Assembly (NCBI GenBank): GCA_937893735.1
Contig: CALBGD010000410.1
Span: 1-7,820 of the forward strand
Direction: 5' to 3'
Source of the DNA: an uncultured Clostridia bacterium
Lineage (GTDB): Bacteria > Bacillota > Clostridia > Oscillospirales > Ruminococcaceae
Length of the DNA: 7,820 nucleotides
In this document: piece by piece, positions 6,690 through 7,820 of the stretch
How the letters are laid out: every line of letters begins with the position of its first letter
Position numbering within the stretch: position 1 is the stretch's first letter
The notes under the pieces: generated by a model
The model's input: the letters and a program-made list of their open reading frames with translations, nothing else
Databases searched by the model: none
What the model was told of the DNA's origin: nothing
Translations under genes and position numbers: made by a program

Positions 6690-6954
6690 AATGAATACGA
6701 AAAGCTGTGACAAGAAACAGTAGGCATTTCTGATTTTCCAGAGAAGCGGCGGTGTGGTGCGAGCCGTTATTGAGGATATGCCGAACCCGTCTTTGAGCTG
6801 CGCCCGGAACCTGCATTTCGCAGAAGTAAGCGGCGCCGGTGCTCACCGTTAAATGAGAAAGCGTTATTGACGCGGAGCGCGGGAGATCCCCGAATTCAGG
6901 TGGTAACACGGACTTTGTACAGTTCGCCCTGAGCATTTTGCTCGGGGCTTTTTT
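6690..6954 (+). ncRNA. T-box riboswitch leader of proS, proline specifier
   Basis: This leader senses uncharged tRNA. Stem I holds GGCAT (6723-6727) pairing with ATGCC (6778-6782) next to an internal loop with AACAGTA on the 5' side and GAACCCG on the 3' side. The specifier triplet is therefore CCC (6786-6788), a proline codon. Above it are the conserved AG-bulge region (about 6740-6745) and the distal loop around GGTGTGGTGCGAG (about 6751-6763). A probable stem III is 6880-6892. The T-box bulge starts with TGGT (6901-6904), which can pair with the tRNA 3' end ACCA. The antiterminator is TCAGG (6896-6900) with CCTGA (6928-6932), and CGGAC (6909-6913) with GTTCG (6922-6926). It shares bases with the terminator, so only one can form. 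Specifier and downstream gene agree. Confidence 0.95.
6926..6954 (+). terminator. T-box-controlled intrinsic terminator
   Basis: GCCCTGAGC (6926-6934) pairs with GCTCGGGGC (6940-6948) around a five-base loop and is followed by six T's (6949-6954). The 5' arm overlaps the antiterminator strand, so tRNA binding to the T-box should prevent this hairpin and allow read-through into proS. Confidence 0.93.
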
Positions 6955-7000
6955 GTATTCTCAGAAAAATTCAACGTTCAACACTGAAAGGAAGAAAAAA

Positions 7001-7820
7001 ATGAAGCTCGAAAAGTTAGTTGGCGACCGCTTCAAGCAGCGTCCCTCCGACTGCAGCATCGACAGCCACGCGCTCATGATACGCGGCGGCTACATGAAAT
7101 ACGTTGCAAACGGAATATTCTCCAGCTATATGCCGCTGAAGCGCATAACCCGCAAGATCGAACAGATAATCCGCGAGGAAATGGACGCTATCGAAGGTCA
7201 GGAGGTATCATTCCCTGTCGTAATGCCCGCTACGCTCTGGCAGGAATCCGGCAGATATGAGAGCATAGGCAGCGAGCTGCTCCGTTTCACCGACCGCAAC
7301 AAGGCGCAGATGGTCCTCGGCATGACCCATGAGGAAGCCGCTGTTCAGCTCGTCCGCGAATATGCCAACAGCTACACCAAGTATCCGTTCATGATCTACC
7401 AGATACAGACCAAATTCCGCGACGAGGCGCGCCCCCGCGGCGGTCTTATCCGCGTGCGCGAGTTCACCATGAAGGACGCGTACTCCTTCCACACCTCTCA
7501 GGAGGATCTTGAGGAATACTACATGAGATGCCACAAGGCTTACGAGCGTATCTATGCGCGCGCAGGCATTCCCGAGGTCATCTCCGTAAAGTCCGACTCC
7601 GGCATGATGGGCGGCAGCATTTCCCACGAGTTCATGCTGCTCACGCCTATCGGGGAGGACTCCATCGCTATATGCAAGGACTGCGGCTTCCGCGCAAACA
7701 TGGAGGCGGCTGAATCCATCATCGAGAACTCCCGCGACGCAGAGAGCCAGCCCCTCACCGAGGTACACACCCCGAATATCCACACCATCGAGGAGATTTG
7801 CGAGTTCCTGCACACCCCGC
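7001..7820 (+). CDS. proS: Prolyl-tRNA synthetase, bacterial type (N-terminal part)
   Basis: Residues 1-273 of a class II prolyl-tRNA synthetase are in the window, out of roughly 570 for the bacterial type. The protein charges tRNA-Pro with proline in the cytoplasm. Visible family features are the class II segment RYESIGSELLRF (about 85-96), the MTHEE loop at 108-112 that takes part in substrate binding, and motif 2 with FRDEARPRGGL through REFTMKDAYSFH (139-164). GMMGGSISHEF (201-211) is followed by CKDCGFRAN (225-233). The latter marks entry into the inserted editing domain that hydrolyses mischarged Ala-tRNA-Pro in bacterial-type enzymes; the window ends inside this insertion. The ATG at 7001 has GAAAGGAAG a few bases upstream. 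The gene is preceded by a proline T-box and faces away from the nusA operon. Confidence 0.98.
   Translation, partial: MKLEKLVGDRFKQRPSDCSIDSHALMIRGGYMKYVANGIFSSYMPLKRITRKIEQIIREEMDAIEGQEVSFPVVMPATLWQESGRYESIGSELLRFTDRNKAQMVLGMTHEEAAVQLVREYANSYTKYPFMIYQIQTKFRDEARPRGGLIRVREFTMKDAYSFHTSQEDLEEYYMRCHKAYERIYARAGIPEVISVKSDSGMMGGSISHEFMLLTPIGEDSIAICKDCGFRANMEAAESIIENSRDAESQPLTEVHTPNIHTIEEICEFLHTP

Noticed and set aside
7208..7813. A 201-codon minus-strand frame opposite proS
   Set aside because: The plus strand encodes an unambiguous prolyl-tRNA synthetase with its own T-box and ribosome binding site; the opposite frame is a shadow.

Overview
This window looks like a chromosomal housekeeping region of a Gram-positive, moderately GC-rich Clostridia-type bacterium. 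A Ruminococcus/Oscillospiraceae-like genome is my best guess, but it is an inference. The clues are strong GGAGG-type ribosome binding sites, the ylxR-ylxQ pair inside a nusA-infB operon, an NrnA-type DHH phosphoesterase after rbfA, a T-box riboswitch ahead of an aminoacyl-tRNA synthetase gene, and an initiation factor 2 with a long repetitive Lys/Pro/Glu and Arg/Asn/Gly linker. No mobile element, CRISPR array, tRNA or rRNA was seen.

Layout. From about 6.6 kb down to base 1, everything is one tightly packed minus-strand operon: promoter, structured leader, rimP, nusA, ylxR (rnpM), ylxQ, infB, rbfA and the start of nrnA, which runs off the left edge. Intergenic gaps are short (41, 21 and 54 bases), and nusA/ylxR, ylxR/ylxQ and rbfA/nrnA overlap. 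To the right, a second promoter fires in the opposite direction into a complete proline-type T-box leader with its terminator, followed by proS, which runs off the right edge. The two promoters are back to back in an AT-rich stretch of about 100 bases. Each has a 17-base spacer and an extended -10 element.

How the genes work together. The minus-strand operon couples transcription elongation (NusA), 30S maturation (RimP, RbfA), translation initiation (IF2) and RNA turnover or processing (NrnA; YlxR and YlxQ as RNA-binding proteins). The divergent proS gene supplies prolyl-tRNA and is expected to be switched on when uncharged tRNA-Pro accumulates.

The gene content is ordinary, and I do not see a new multi-gene system. 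The points that deserve a second look are local. They are a ylxQ gene whose only start giving a full-length protein is AUA; a rimP leader with a weak terminator-like hairpin and a second hairpin that could compete with it, a plausible NusA-feedback device; a strong hairpin with no U-tract between infB and rbfA; a UUG start for infB; in-frame tandem repeats in infB; and a NusA KH1 loop lacking the last glycine of GxxG.
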